Of a stretch of DNA of 64,000 bases, positions 53,840 to 62,610 are shown piece by piece. The notes beneath the pieces were generated by a model. It saw nothing but the letters and a program-made list of their open reading frames with translations, had not been told where the DNA came from and did not search any database. Position numbers and translations under genes: made by a program. Location of the stretch: positions 1 to 64,000 of the forward strand of contig CAJTOV010000002.1 in assembly GCA_910577765.1 (NCBI GenBank), given 5' to 3'. The stretch's first letter is position 1. Each line of letters opens with the position of its first letter. Origin of the DNA: an uncultured Lachnospiraceae bacterium. Lineage in GTDB: Bacteria > Bacillota > Clostridia > Lachnospirales > Lachnospiraceae.

Positions 53840-54982
53840 TTACTGGGCTTCAATCCGGGTGCGGATTTCATCCCAGGTCATCTCCGTAAACGCCACATCA
53901 TCGGCGCCAAGACCGGTATAGCCGGGAAGCGCGTCCGCATCAATCATGCCAAAGGGAACGGACATGTCATTAGCCACCTTGTGGCCGTTGCAGATGTCAA
54001 CGGCCACATAGAGAGACATAGCGCCGATCCAGGGATTGCTGGCAGCTGACAGTGTCTGATAGCCCTCGGGGGCTTCCTCTGCCCACCAGTTCAGAAAGCT
54101 GCCGCGGTTGTCGCCTGCAATAACCGGAAGATCTGCCTGGGAATAGCCGGCGGAAAGGAAGGCCTGAACCGCCGCATAGGCATCGCCGCCCTGGGTAACC
54201 AGTCCTTTTACATCGGTCAGGGTAGGAAGTACGCTGTTTAGCTCGGTCTGCGCCTTGGAAGCGGTCCAGTCCGTATAGATTTCGGACACAATCTTCACAT
54301 CCGGATACTTCTCCAGGGCGGTAAGAACCCCCTGGTGGAACTGGTCGTCGGTTGTGGTTCCGGCAGTACCGCGCAGCTCAATCAGGTTTCCGGAGCCGCC
54401 CATCTGCTGGCACACATACTCGGTAAGAGCCTGGGTCATTCCCTCATTCTCAAAGAACATCTGGTAAAGAAGGTCATGGCTGCAGTCTACCGGTCCGTCA
54501 TTTACGGTAATCACAGGAATGCCGGCGTCGCAGGCTTCCATAATCGCGTTGTTCAGGGAACTGGTAGAAGCCGGGTCAACGATAATGATGTCATATCCCT
54601 GGGTGATAAAGTCTTCGATCTGGGCAATCTGGGTCGCCGTGTCCTGATTTGCCTCGGCAATGGTATATTCGCTGATGTAGCCCTCTGCTATCAGTTTGTC
54701 CGCGGCAATCTGCATCTGCTTTTCTTCCGTCTGGCGGTAGCTGTTACCGTTATAGCTGTTTGTAAATCCCACACGGATGCCCTTTGCCTCTGTGGCCCCG
54801 TTGTCCGCTTCCGATGCCGCGGCTGTGGTATCTGCCGGGGACTCTTCCCTCTGTGCCTGTGCGGTTGTCCCGGCAGCGGCTGTGGTAGCAGCGGCTTCCT
54901 CTGATCCGCTGCCGCCGCATCCGGCAAGGCTTACCGCAAGAAATCCGGCTGCTGCCAATGCGGTTACTTTCCTTAATCTCAT
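53840..54982 (-). CDS. Sugar-binding lipoprotein (RbsB-like)
   Basis: A 380-residue protein with a lipobox signal (FLAVSLAGC). A low-complexity Ala/Thr/Glu spacer follows, then the periplasmic binding protein type 1 fold: IRVGFTNSYNGNSYRQTEEK, IIIVDPASTSSLNNAI and DLPVIAGDNRGSF. It delivers substrate to the transporter at 49497-52854. The gene is separated from the cyclase gene by the mobile element at 53600, which carries hairpins that may lower expression of genes beyond it. ACAGGAGGAAC precedes the start. Confidence 0.92.
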   Translation of the reverse strand: MRLRKVTALAAAGFLAVSLAGCGGSGSEEAAATTAAAGTTAQAQREESPADTTAAASEADNGATEAKGIRVGFTNSYNGNSYRQTEEKQMQIAADKLIAEGYISEYTIAEANQDTATQIAQIEDFITQGYDIIIVDPASTSSLNNAIMEACDAGIPVITVNDGPVDCSHDLLYQMFFENEGMTQALTEYVCQQMGGSGNLIELRGTAGTTTDDQFHQGVLTALEKYPDVKIVSEIYTDWTASKAQTELNSVLPTLTDVKGLVTQGGDAYAAVQAFLSAGYSQADLPVIAGDNRGSFLNWWAEEAPEGYQTLSAASNPWIGAMSLYVAVDICNGHKVANDMSVPFGMIDADALPGYTGLGADDVAFTEMTWDEIRTRIEAQ

Positions 54983-55072
54983 AATGTTCCTCCTGTAAAA
55001 TAATTTTTATTCGGCCTTTCTTATGGCAAAAGGCCTTCTCACTCTGTTCTGGACAGAGAAAGCATTCTTTGT

Positions 55073-56101
55073 TTAAAGATCAGAAAAGTCAAGGATCACT
55101 TTGAGCATGCTTCCTGGATTGCCGGAAAAATCTTCAAAAGCCTTTGCCGCCTCATGAAAGGGATATACATGGGTAATGATCTTTTCAAGGGGGACTTTTC
55201 CGGCATTGACCAGATTGGTCAGCTCCAGAAAATCCTTTTTCAAAGCATTTCTGGAACCGTATACATTCAGCTCCTTCTTCTGAATCAGGGTAAAATTAAA
55301 ATCAAGATTGTTCTTTCCTACGCCGATCAGCACCATGCGGCCGCCGAAGCAGCAGGCATCCATACAGTTCTGGAAGGTAGAGGGCAGCCCCACTGCCTCA
55401 ATGGTCACATCAAATCCGGTTCCTCCGGTTACATCATTGACAGACCGGATAAAATTCTCTGGGGAATCGTTGAGGATTGTTCCGTCCACCCCGAATTTCT
55501 CAGCAGCCTTCAGCTTTCCTTCCAGTACATCCGCAATATAGACGGTTGCGCCTTTTGCCTTTGCCGCTACGGCAGCTAACACGCCGATGGTTCCGGCGCC
55601 CACGACCAGTACCCGGTCCCCTTCCGTTACGCTGCCCCGGCACACGCCGTGGTAGCTGATGCAGAAGGGCTCAATGGCCGCCAGTGTTTTGGGGTCCATA
55701 CCCTTGCCGTCATATACCCGTTCAATGGGCATGGTTATGTACTCGCAGAATGCCCCGTCCTGCTGGCAGCCCATGGTCTGGTTGTCCATGCAGGCATTTA
55801 CAATTCCCCTTTGGCATGAATAGCAGTGCCCGCAGTTGAAATAGGGATTGCAGGTAACAATCATCCCGGGCCGGATCCCCCATGCATTATCCTGGTCTGC
55901 CTCAATGACCTGGGCGGAGAACTCATGTCCCGGAATTCTGGGATAATCAAAGTATGCAAACGTTCCCCGGTAGGAACCAAGGTCACTGCCGCAGATTCCG
56001 CCATACAGAATTTTTAACAGAACCTGGCCCTTTTTTCGTACCGGCATTGCCACATGGCGGATTTCCACCTGGCCAGGCGCGGTAATATACATTGCTTTCA
56101 T
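55073..56101 (-). CDS. Zinc-dependent medium-chain dehydrogenase
   Basis: A 342-residue protein. Catalytic zinc ligands: CGSDLGSYRG, GHEFSAQV (GHE) and the fourth region; structural zinc cysteines in NPYFNCGHCYSCQRGIVNAC. The NAD-binding turn is VVGAGTIGVLAAV. The family includes sorbitol, threonine and L-idonate dehydrogenases. As first gene of the minus-strand cluster it probably oxidises the imported sugar alcohol or acid. Substrate not determined. Confidence 0.9.
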   Translation of the reverse strand: MKAMYITAPGQVEIRHVAMPVRKKGQVLLKILYGGICGSDLGSYRGTFAYFDYPRIPGHEFSAQVIEADQDNAWGIRPGMIVTCNPYFNCGHCYSCQRGIVNACMDNQTMGCQQDGAFCEYITMPIERVYDGKGMDPKTLAAIEPFCISYHGVCRGSVTEGDRVLVVGAGTIGVLAAVAAKAKGATVYIADVLEGKLKAAEKFGVDGTILNDSPENFIRSVNDVTGGTGFDVTIEAVGLPSTFQNCMDACCFGGRMVLIGVGKNNLDFNFTLIQKKELNVYGSRNALKKDFLELTNLVNAGKVPLEKIITHVYPFHEAAKAFEDFSGNPGSMLKVILDFSDL

Positions 56102-56144
56102 AAATAAATACCTCCCGGATTTGTCTCTTGCGCTGTATTTATAT

Positions 56145-56294
56145 TTACATTAACCGTTTTGCCGGGGGATGCTGATTTTCGGATATACTCTGCTGGGTTA
56201 AAATTCCCATAATGAAGATTCTCACCTTCTCGATTATGGCATCATCAGTGATTTTCTCAATATCTTCTCTTAAGGTCTGTTGTGCTTTTGTCAT
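56145..56294 (-). CDS. Small protein divergent from the XRE regulator
   Basis: A 49-residue gene, MTKAQQTLREDIEKITDDAI..., starting at ATG 56294 with AAAGGAGGATTG upstream and its own consensus promoter (TTGACA-17-TATAGT). It is helical and acidic in the middle with no known domain. Promoter, ribosome site and a shared operator with the regulator argue that it is real. It may work as a partner of the XRE protein. Confidence 0.6.
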   Translation of the reverse strand: MTKAQQTLREDIEKITDDAIIEKVRIFIMGILTQQSISENQHPPAKRLM

Positions 56295-56327
56295 CAGACA
56301 ATCCTCCTTTCTATTGCTTATGACAAT

Positions 56328-56406
56328 ACTATATATTGCATATCACAATTTGTCAAGTAATATTTCAATACCGCATGTTGACATATGCAATATTCTCTGG
56401 TATGCT
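56328..56406. promoter_or_regulatory. Divergent promoters with paired operators
   Basis: Plus promoter TTGACA 56378-56383 and TATGCT 56401-56406 (17-base spacer). Minus promoter TTGACA 56356-56351 and TATAGT 56333-56328 (17-base spacer). In each, an ATATGCAATAT box lies in the spacer: 56383-56393 on plus and 56343-56333 on minus, as inverted copies. This is a typical repressor layout, so the XRE protein likely represses both itself and the small gene. Confidence 0.8.
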
Positions 56407-56427
56407 TACACCAGCGAGGTGACGATC

Positions 56428-56751
56428 ATGATTTGTGACAGATTAAAGATTCTTCTTGACGAACTGAATATTTCCCAACGCCAGTTTGCAATGAAAATAA
56501 ATCTTGACGCTGGCTATTTTTCAAAGATAATGCGCGGCAAGGTCAATCCGCCTGACCGGATCCTGCTGCTTATTGAAACCGTCTTTCATGTAAACAAAGA
56601 CTGGCTGGAAAAGGGCCAGGGTGAAATCTTTTCTAACCAGGGCATCTCTTTGGCGAAAAAGCAGGTGCTGGAATCTATAGATTCCCTGAGTGATGAACAG
56701 GTAGACGCAGTGTCGTCTTTCATCAAATACCTGACAGAGAATAAAAACTGA
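56428..56751 (+). CDS. XRE-family regulator
   Basis: A 107-residue protein from ATG 56428. Residues 1-65 are a helix-turn-helix: MICDRLKILLDELNISQRQF, then LDAGYFSKIMRGKVNPPDRI. The C-terminal 40 residues form a helix (SLSDEQVDAVSSFIKYL). GAGGTGACGATC lies before the start. It probably binds the ATATGCAATAT boxes upstream. It is followed by a 62-residue gene. Confidence 0.88.
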   Translation: MICDRLKILLDELNISQRQFAMKINLDAGYFSKIMRGKVNPPDRILLLIETVFHVNKDWLEKGQGEIFSNQGISLAKKQVLESIDSLSDEQVDAVSSFIKYLTENKN

Positions 56752-56829
56752 TTGCGGCAGAAGCATATTTTCATTATAATAGAATCAGGAACTATATGAT
56801 CGCAGCAGAACCGGGAAGGAGGAACTAGG

Positions 56830-57018
56830 ATGAACGGTGCCGAAATCATGAAGAATGCCATGGATGATTTCAAGGATATTCAGGAATATATGGAAATTGC
56901 AAGAGAAGAACATGCAGCAAAGACTTATGCCAAATTAAAAAAGAAATACCTTTATCTGAAGGCGTTATTGACCAGCCTGGGTGTGAATCTTGCGGATATT
57001 GATGATATAAAAGAATGA
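56830..57018 (+). CDS. Small helical protein downstream of the XRE gene
   Basis: A 62-residue protein preceded by GGAAGGAGGAAC. It is helical (MNGAEIMKNAMDDFKDIQEY; KTYAKLKKKYLYLKALL) with no motif that I recognise. It lies 78 bases after the XRE gene in the same direction and was probably acquired with it. The stop codon lies inside the first of three short degenerate repeats (AAAAGAATGAC...CCCC) that run to 57084. Confidence 0.65.
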   Translation: MNGAEIMKNAMDDFKDIQEYMEIAREEHAAKTYAKLKKKYLYLKALLTSLGVNLADIDDIKE

Positions 57019-57067
57019 CAATGTCCCCCCGCCCACCAAAAGAATGACCCCCCAAACCGAAAGATTG

Positions 57068-57091
57068 ACCCCTACCTGGGGTCTTTTTTTC
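57068..57091 (+). terminator. Intrinsic terminator
   Basis: GACCCC-TACCT-GGGGTC followed by seven T residues, after the XRE/small-protein unit and before the ROK gene. Confidence 0.85.
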
Positions 57092-57151
57092 ATGTTAGAA
57101 TGTTTATGAAAGCAAAGAACACTTAGGGAACCAGAGTCAGGGGAGAACAAA

Positions 57152-58024
57152 GTGAAGGAATACATAGGCATTGATATCGGCGGTACAAAATGCGCCGTGG
57201 TCCGGGGAAACGAGGCAGGGGAAATCCTTGACAAACGCAGGTTTCCCACCCGGGACCGGGACGGGACCCTGGAGGCCGTCTTTGGCCATGTGCAGGCGCT
57301 GTGGTCAGACCAGGTGGCAGCCATTGGCGTCAGCTGCGGGGGCCCTTTGGACAGCCGCCGGGGCGTGATTCTTGGGCCTCCCAACCTGCCGGGATGGGAG
57401 GAAGTCTACATTGTCCGGATGCTGGAAGAACGGTTTCACGTGCCGGCTTATCTGGCCAACGATGCAGATGCCTGCGCCGTGGCCGAGTGGAAGTTCGGGG
57501 CAGGGAAAGGCTGTGAGAATCTGATTTTCCTGACCTTCGGCACCGGGCTGGGAGCCGGACTGATCTTAAACGGGCGGCTGTATCCCGGCACATCCGGTAT
57601 GGCCGGGGAGGTGGGCCATGTGCGGCTTTACCCCCAGGGCCATGTAGGCTACAACAAGGCAGGGTCCTTTGAAGGCTACGTAAGCGGCGGCGGCATCGCC
57701 CGGTACGGACTGGGAGACGCGGCCAGCCTGGGTGAGAGGGCCGCGGCAGGAGATCTGGAAGCCATACGGCTGTGGGAGCGGGTAGGAGAGGATTTAGGCC
57801 GGCTTCTGGCGCTTCTCATGGATATCCTTAATCCGGAAATGATTGTAATCGGCAGTATTTTCGTCCGTGCCGGTGCCTATATGCGGGAAGCCATGGAGCA
57901 GGTGCTGGAGCGGGAGGCCCTGGCGGCAAGCCGGGAGGCCTGCCGGGTAGTGCCAGCGGCCCTGGGAGAAAGCCTGGGGGACATGGCGGCCCTGGGGATC
58001 GCCATGGCAGGAAATACCCAGTGA
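57152..58024 (+). CDS. ROK-family sugar kinase
   Basis: A 290-residue protein starting at GTG 57152 (GGGGAG upstream). ROK motifs: YIGIDIGGTKCAVV, ANDADACAVAEWKFG with the catalytic Asp, and TFGTGLGAGLILNGRLYPG. Where most ROK kinases have the zinc motif C-x-C-G-x-x-G-C, this one reads GHVGYNKAGSFEG and lacks the cysteines; the preceding EVGHV histidine is kept. It is the first gene of a plus-strand set with an ABC transporter and an isomerase, so it likely phosphorylates the imported sugar or its isomerisation product. Confidence 0.85.
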   Translation: MKEYIGIDIGGTKCAVVRGNEAGEILDKRRFPTRDRDGTLEAVFGHVQALWSDQVAAIGVSCGGPLDSRRGVILGPPNLPGWEEVYIVRMLEERFHVPAYLANDADACAVAEWKFGAGKGCENLIFLTFGTGLGAGLILNGRLYPGTSGMAGEVGHVRLYPQGHVGYNKAGSFEGYVSGGGIARYGLGDAASLGERAAAGDLEAIRLWERVGEDLGRLLALLMDILNPEMIVIGSIFVRAGAYMREAMEQVLEREALAASREACRVVPAALGESLGDMAALGIAMAGNTQ

Positions 58025-58118
58025 GGGAAATGCCGGTGCAGTGACCGGACCCCGGTCCGGCAGCATCCGGCGAGGCAGAAAATTTGCAACTTAAGTGATA
58101 GAAAGCGGGGAAGAGAAG

Positions 58119-59624
58119 ATGGGAGAAGTAATTGTATCCATGAAGAACATCGTCAAAACCTTTCCTGGTGTCAAGGCCCTGGACAACGTGAATTTTGAGC
58201 TTCGCTCCGGAGAGGTTATGGCTCTTCTGGGGGAAAACGGAGCCGGAAAATCCACGCTGATGAAGATTTTAAGCGGCGTATACACCAAGGACGGGGGCAC
58301 GATGACCATATTCGGGAAAGAGTATGAGGCGCTGACGCCCAGGCAGGCCCAGGAGGTGGGAGTGGCGATTATCCACCAGGAGCTGAACATGTGCCGCCAC
58401 TTAACCGTAAGCGAGAACATGTTCCTGGGCCGTGAGAAGGTCCGTGGAATCACCCTTAAGAACAGCGAGATGGAGGCAGAGGCAGCCAGGATTCTTGGGG
58501 ATCTGAAGATTGACATTGACCCGCGCCAGACAGTGGGAGACCTGCCTGTATCCAAGCAGCAGATGGTGGAGATCGCCAAGGCCCTTTCCATCCATGCCAA
58601 GGTGCTGATTATGGATGAGCCCACGTCCTCCCTGACAGCCAAGGAGATTGAGGAGCTGTTCCGGATCATCCGTAAGCTCCGGGCCGACGGCTGCGGAATC
58701 GTGTACATATCCCACCGCCTGGAAGAGCTGGCCGCCATTGTGGACCGGGTGACCATTATGCGGGACGGACAATATATTACCGACGGCATTTTCGCGGAAA
58801 TGACCATGGACAAAATCATTGCCAACATGGTGGGCCGGGAGATCAAAGAGCAGTTCCCCCGGGTATCCTGCACCAAGGGCAAGAAAATATTTGAAGTGAA
58901 GAATCTCAATGCGGGAAAGCTGGTACGGGACATTAACTTCTCCCTTTATGAAGGAGAGATCGTAGGATTTGCAGGCCTTATGGGAGCCGGAAGAACCGAG
59001 ACCACCCGGGCCATTTTCGGTGCTGATCCCAAGACCGGGGGGCAGATCTTCCTGGACGGGGAAGAGGTGAAGATCAACTGCCCTATGGATGCCATTAAGG
59101 CAGGGATCGTGCTGGCGCCGGAGGACCGGAAGAAAGACGGCCTCTGCACCAAGCTCAGCATCCGCCAGAATCTGGCCCTGCCGAATCTGGACTTAATATG
59201 CAGCAGTTTGGGGGTCATCAACAGCGGCAAGGAAGATGCCCTGTGTGAGGAGGCGGTGAAGAACCTGCTGATCAAGACTCCCAGTGTGGAGATCAACGCG
59301 GCCAATCTGTCCGGCGGCAACCAGCAGAAGGTGGTGGTAGGCAAATGGCTGGCACGGAATTCCCGTGTGGTGATCTTCGACGAGCCTACCAGAGGCATCG
59401 ACGTAGGAGCCAAGGTGGAGATCTACAACCTGATGAACAAGCTGAAACAGGAAGGCATTGCAGTCATGTTCGTATCCTCTGAAATGCCGGAGGTTCTGGG
59501 AATCGCGGACCGGGTCATTGTCATGTGTGACGGAAGGATCACCGGCGAGGTCATGGCCCAGGAGACCACCCAGAATGAGGTCTTAAAGTATGCGACGGAA
59601 TTTGAGAAGAAGCAGGCCGGCTGA
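58119..59624 (+). CDS. Sugar ABC transporter ATP-binding protein (RbsA/MglA-type)
   Basis: A 501-residue protein from ATG 58119 (GGGGAAGAG upstream). First domain: GENGAGKSTLMK, VGDLPVSKQQMVEIAKAL and VLIMDEPTSSLT. Second domain: GLMGAGRTETTRAI, LSGGNQQKVVVGKWL and VIFDEPTRGIDV. All key motifs are intact, in contrast to the degenerate relative at 47919. Forms the motor of the transporter encoded with the next two genes. Confidence 0.95.
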   Translation: MGEVIVSMKNIVKTFPGVKALDNVNFELRSGEVMALLGENGAGKSTLMKILSGVYTKDGGTMTIFGKEYEALTPRQAQEVGVAIIHQELNMCRHLTVSENMFLGREKVRGITLKNSEMEAEAARILGDLKIDIDPRQTVGDLPVSKQQMVEIAKALSIHAKVLIMDEPTSSLTAKEIEELFRIIRKLRADGCGIVYISHRLEELAAIVDRVTIMRDGQYITDGIFAEMTMDKIIANMVGREIKEQFPRVSCTKGKKIFEVKNLNAGKLVRDINFSLYEGEIVGFAGLMGAGRTETTRAIFGADPKTGGQIFLDGEEVKINCPMDAIKAGIVLAPEDRKKDGLCTKLSIRQNLALPNLDLICSSLGVINSGKEDALCEEAVKNLLIKTPSVEINAANLSGGNQQKVVVGKWLARNSRVVIFDEPTRGIDVGAKVEIYNLMNKLKQEGIAVMFVSSEMPEVLGIADRVIVMCDGRITGEVMAQETTQNEVLKYATEFEKKQAG

Positions 59625-59667
59625 CAGACAGCAGATGCCGGCCGTGGATTTTTAGGAGGATGGGATT

Positions 59668-60681
59668 ATGAACGAGAAGAAACAGAGCACCATGAAACGG
59701 CTTCTGGCCACCCGGGGAATGGGGGCTGTGCTGACAGCCTTTGCCGGACTGATTATTATCTATATTGCTTTCGGTATCATTGACCGGAACGTGTTTTCCG
59801 GACAGAACGTAATGAACCTGCTGCGTTCCATGTCCAAGTACCTGCTGATCGGTGTGGGACAGAGCTATCTGCTGATCACCGGCAACATTGACCTTTCCAT
59901 CGGTTCCATGGTAGGTATGAGCGCCATGATTTCCGCCACCCTGATGACCATGGGCATTACCCCGGTGGTAGCCATGATGGTGGCCATGATCTGCTGCCTG
60001 CTGTGCGGCGTAGTCAACGGCGTGCTGGTAGGCAAGTTCAAGCTGCCGCCCTTTATCGCTACCCTGGGAACCATGTTTGTGACCCGCGGCGCTGCCTACA
60101 TGGTCAACAACAACCGCAACACCGACGCCATTGCCACAGGAATCGGCAAGGAGGCAGGGGACAGCTTCCAGAACTTCTTCTACTACGGGAAGACCTTTGG
60201 AATCTTCAATACCTTCTGGATTGCACTGATTCTGTTCCTGGTATTTTTCTTCCTGCTGTCCAAGACACGGACCGGCAGACACATTTATGCCATCGGTTCC
60301 AATGTGGATGCCGCCAAGCTGTCCGGCGTCAACGTGGTGTACACCACCATCAAGGCGTACCTGGTCAGCGCGGTGTGTGCCTGCGTGGTAGGATTCATCC
60401 TCTGCGCCCAGGCCGGCATGGGCAACATGGAAGCCGGAAATATGTATGAGATGTACGGTGTGGCAGCAGGCGTAATCGGCGGAATCTCTCCCCTGGGAGG
60501 CACGGGACTGCTGCTGGGAACCTTTGCAGGTGCGGCAGTGTGGCAGACCCTGGAGAACGGCCTCAACATGATCGGCGCCCAGGTAGGTATCCAGCGTCTG
60601 GTCATCGGTATTATCGTGGTGTTCTCGGTACTGCTGGATGTGGTGGTACGGTCCGGAAGCTTTAAGAAGAAGGCCCAGTAA
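59668..60681 (+). CDS. Sugar ABC transporter permease (RbsC-type)
   Basis: A 337-residue polytopic protein of the BPD_transp_2 family with around nine helices. The coupling segment IYAIGSNVDAAKLSGVNVVY and the AAGVIGGISPLGGTGLLLG stretch are typical. GGAGGATGGG precedes the start. It works with the ATPase and binding protein on either side. Confidence 0.93.
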   Translation: MNEKKQSTMKRLLATRGMGAVLTAFAGLIIIYIAFGIIDRNVFSGQNVMNLLRSMSKYLLIGVGQSYLLITGNIDLSIGSMVGMSAMISATLMTMGITPVVAMMVAMICCLLCGVVNGVLVGKFKLPPFIATLGTMFVTRGAAYMVNNNRNTDAIATGIGKEAGDSFQNFFYYGKTFGIFNTFWIALILFLVFFFLLSKTRTGRHIYAIGSNVDAAKLSGVNVVYTTIKAYLVSAVCACVVGFILCAQAGMGNMEAGNMYEMYGVAAGVIGGISPLGGTGLLLGTFAGAAVWQTLENGLNMIGAQVGIQRLVIGIIVVFSVLLDVVVRSGSFKKKAQ

Positions 60682-60741
60682 ATAGGATATTTAGCCGCTG
60701 ACAGGCGGTTATATATAGCAAAAAAGAAGGAGGATTATTTT

Positions 60742-61734
60742 ATGAAGAAAAGATTGTTTGCATTGTTAAGCTGTGTTGTGCTGGCAGCTTCATCCATTGC
60801 AGGATGCTCCGGCAGTAAGCCGGCAGAGACCCAGGCGGCGGCACCGGCAGAGACCACGGCAGCAGCCGGGGCGGAGACCACCAAGGCTCCGGAGGCAGCT
60901 CCGGCTTCCGGGGATACCAAGATTGCCCTGATTACCATGGACTCCATTGACCAGCACTGGGTAACCTTAAATGAAGGCGCCCAGAAGGCAGCCGGGGAGC
61001 TGGGTGTTACCGTGACCTTCATGTCCCCCAACACCAAGGATGACGCACAGCAGATCGAGTGTGTGAACAATGCAGTGGCAGGCGGCTACAAGGCCATTAT
61101 CGTGGCAGCCAACGGACCAGATGCCATTTCATCCGCTTTGAAGGAGGCGGCTTCCTCCGGCGTGAAGATCGTGTATGTAGACTCTCCGGCCAACGTGGAC
61201 GCAGAGGCAACCTTCTCCACCGACAACGAGGCAGCCGGCAAGACCGCAGGCGAAGAGATGATCAAGGCCTTAGAGGCAGCAGGCGTGACCTCCGGCAAGA
61301 TCGGTATTGTCAATGTCAACGCAGCCACGGATTCCACCGTAAAGCGTGAGAACGGCTTCCGTTCCGCATTTGAGGGCAAGGGCTATGAACTGATGGAGAC
61401 CCAGTACGGCGAGGGCGACGCAGCCAAGTCCCAGACCATTGCAGAGAACTATATTACCCAGGGTGTGGTAGGTATCTTCGGATGTAACGAAGGTTCCACC
61501 ACCGGAACCGGCAATGCCATCAAGGCTTCCGGCAATTCCGCCATCATCGGCGTAGGCTTTGACAAGTCTGATGCCATTATGAACCTGATCAACGACGGCT
61601 TCCTGCTGTGCACCATGGCCCAGAACCCGGATGTTATGGGTGCAGAAGGTGTCAAGGCAGCCGTGGCAGCCCTGGAAGGACAGTCCCTGGGCGGCAAGGT
61701 GCAGGATACCGGCGTGTCTGTGCTGAAGAAATAA
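60742..61734 (+). CDS. Sugar-binding lipoprotein (RbsB-type)
   Basis: A 330-residue protein with lipobox LAASSIAGC, an alanine/threonine/glutamate linker and the type 1 binding-protein fold: IALITMDSIDQHWVTLNEGA, AIIVAANGPDAISSAL, IGIVNVNAATDSTVKRENGF. GAAGGAGGATT precedes the start. A ribose/xylose/lyxose-type monosaccharide is likely, given the downstream isomerase. Confidence 0.93.
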   Translation: MKKRLFALLSCVVLAASSIAGCSGSKPAETQAAAPAETTAAAGAETTKAPEAAPASGDTKIALITMDSIDQHWVTLNEGAQKAAGELGVTVTFMSPNTKDDAQQIECVNNAVAGGYKAIIVAANGPDAISSALKEAASSGVKIVYVDSPANVDAEATFSTDNEAAGKTAGEEMIKALEAAGVTSGKIGIVNVNAATDSTVKRENGFRSAFEGKGYELMETQYGEGDAAKSQTIAENYITQGVVGIFGCNEGSTTGTGNAIKASGNSAIIGVGFDKSDAIMNLINDGFLLCTMAQNPDVMGAEGVKAAVAALEGQSLGGKVQDTGVSVLKK

Positions 61735-61771
61735 ACAGGATTGTGAAATTGTCGTGTAAGAGATAGAATAG

Positions 61772-61800
61772 TCCCAGGTGCATAGTCTGTGTGCCTGGGA
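61772..61800 (+). other. Hairpin after the binding-protein gene
   Basis: TCCCAGG pairs with CCTGGGA, with partial pairing inside, between the binding protein and isomerase genes. There is no strong T-tract, so it may stabilise the upstream mRNA and let some transcription pass. Confidence 0.5.
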
Positions 61801-61832
61801 TATTTGTAAAATAGTGAGGAGGATGAAGCATC

Positions 61833-62519
61833 ATGAAACGCAGCGAGATTAACGCGGCCCTCAAAGAAATGGAGGCCATGGTAAAGGAGTACCGGTTTGC
61901 GGTTCCGCCGTTCTGTGATTTCACACCGGAAGAGTGGCAGGAAAAGGGCCATGACTACGATGAGATCCGGGACAATATGCTGGGCTGGGATATTACGGAT
62001 TATGGTCTGGGGGATTTCAACAAGGTAGGATTTTCCCTGATCACCATCCGCAACGGCAATCTGAAAATGCCGGAGAAGTATACCAAGACCTATGCGGAGA
62101 AGCTTCTCTACATTAAGGAAGGCCAGTATTCACCCATGCATTTTCACTGGTCCAAGATGGAGGATATTATCAACCGGGGCGGCGGCAATGTGCTGATCCG
62201 TGTCTACAATTCCACCAGGGACGAGGATCTGGACAAGGAAAGCGATGTCCATGTCCATGTGGACGGCAGGGAGATGGTGGTTCCGGCAGGTACCCAGGTA
62301 CGTCTGACCCCCGGCGAGAGCATTACCATCTACCCCTATCTGTACCATGATTTTGAGGTGGAAGAGGGCGGCGGCCCGGTGCTTCTGGGGGAAGTAAGCC
62401 AGTGCAATGACGACAATACGGACAACCGTTTCTACGAGAAAATGGGCCGGTTCCCGGAGATCGAAGAGGATGAGCCGCCTTACCGGCTGCTGTGCAATGA
62501 GTATCCGGCGGCTGAATAA
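61833..62519 (+). CDS. D-lyxose isomerase-like cupin enzyme
   Basis: A 228-residue protein. The cupin metal site is visible: SPMHFHWSKMEDI (two His and a Glu) and YPYLYHDFEVEEG (third His). This fits the D-lyxose/D-mannose isomerase family (YdaE-like), which interconverts D-lyxose and D-xylulose or D-mannose and D-fructose. The surrounding ROK kinase and transporter would feed the product into the pentose phosphate or fructose route. GAGGAGGATG precedes the start. Confidence 0.82.
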   Translation: MKRSEINAALKEMEAMVKEYRFAVPPFCDFTPEEWQEKGHDYDEIRDNMLGWDITDYGLGDFNKVGFSLITIRNGNLKMPEKYTKTYAEKLLYIKEGQYSPMHFHWSKMEDIINRGGGNVLIRVYNSTRDEDLDKESDVHVHVDGREMVVPAGTQVRLTPGESITIYPYLYHDFEVEEGGGPVLLGEVSQCNDDNTDNRFYEKMGRFPEIEEDEPPYRLLCNEYPAAE

Positions 62520-62552
62520 GCTTGTATGAGACAGAACATATTTCAATAAAGT

Positions 62553-62581
62553 AAAAAAGAGGGAGGCCAAGGCCTCCCTCT
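62553..62581 (-). terminator. Terminator between convergent genes
   Basis: AGAGGGAGGCC-AA-GGCCTCCCTCT, an 11-bp perfect stem, with a T-run on the minus strand (AAAAAA on plus). It ends the AAA-ATPase gene from the right and may also slow the plus-strand transcript. Confidence 0.85.
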
Positions 62582-62610
62582 AAGACATGGCAGCCGGGAA
62601 GCAGCAGCCA

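Noticed and set aside
61772..61800. Strong terminator after the binding-protein gene
   Set aside because: The stem lacks a T-tract, and the isomerase gene follows closely in the same direction, so it was listed only as a hairpin.
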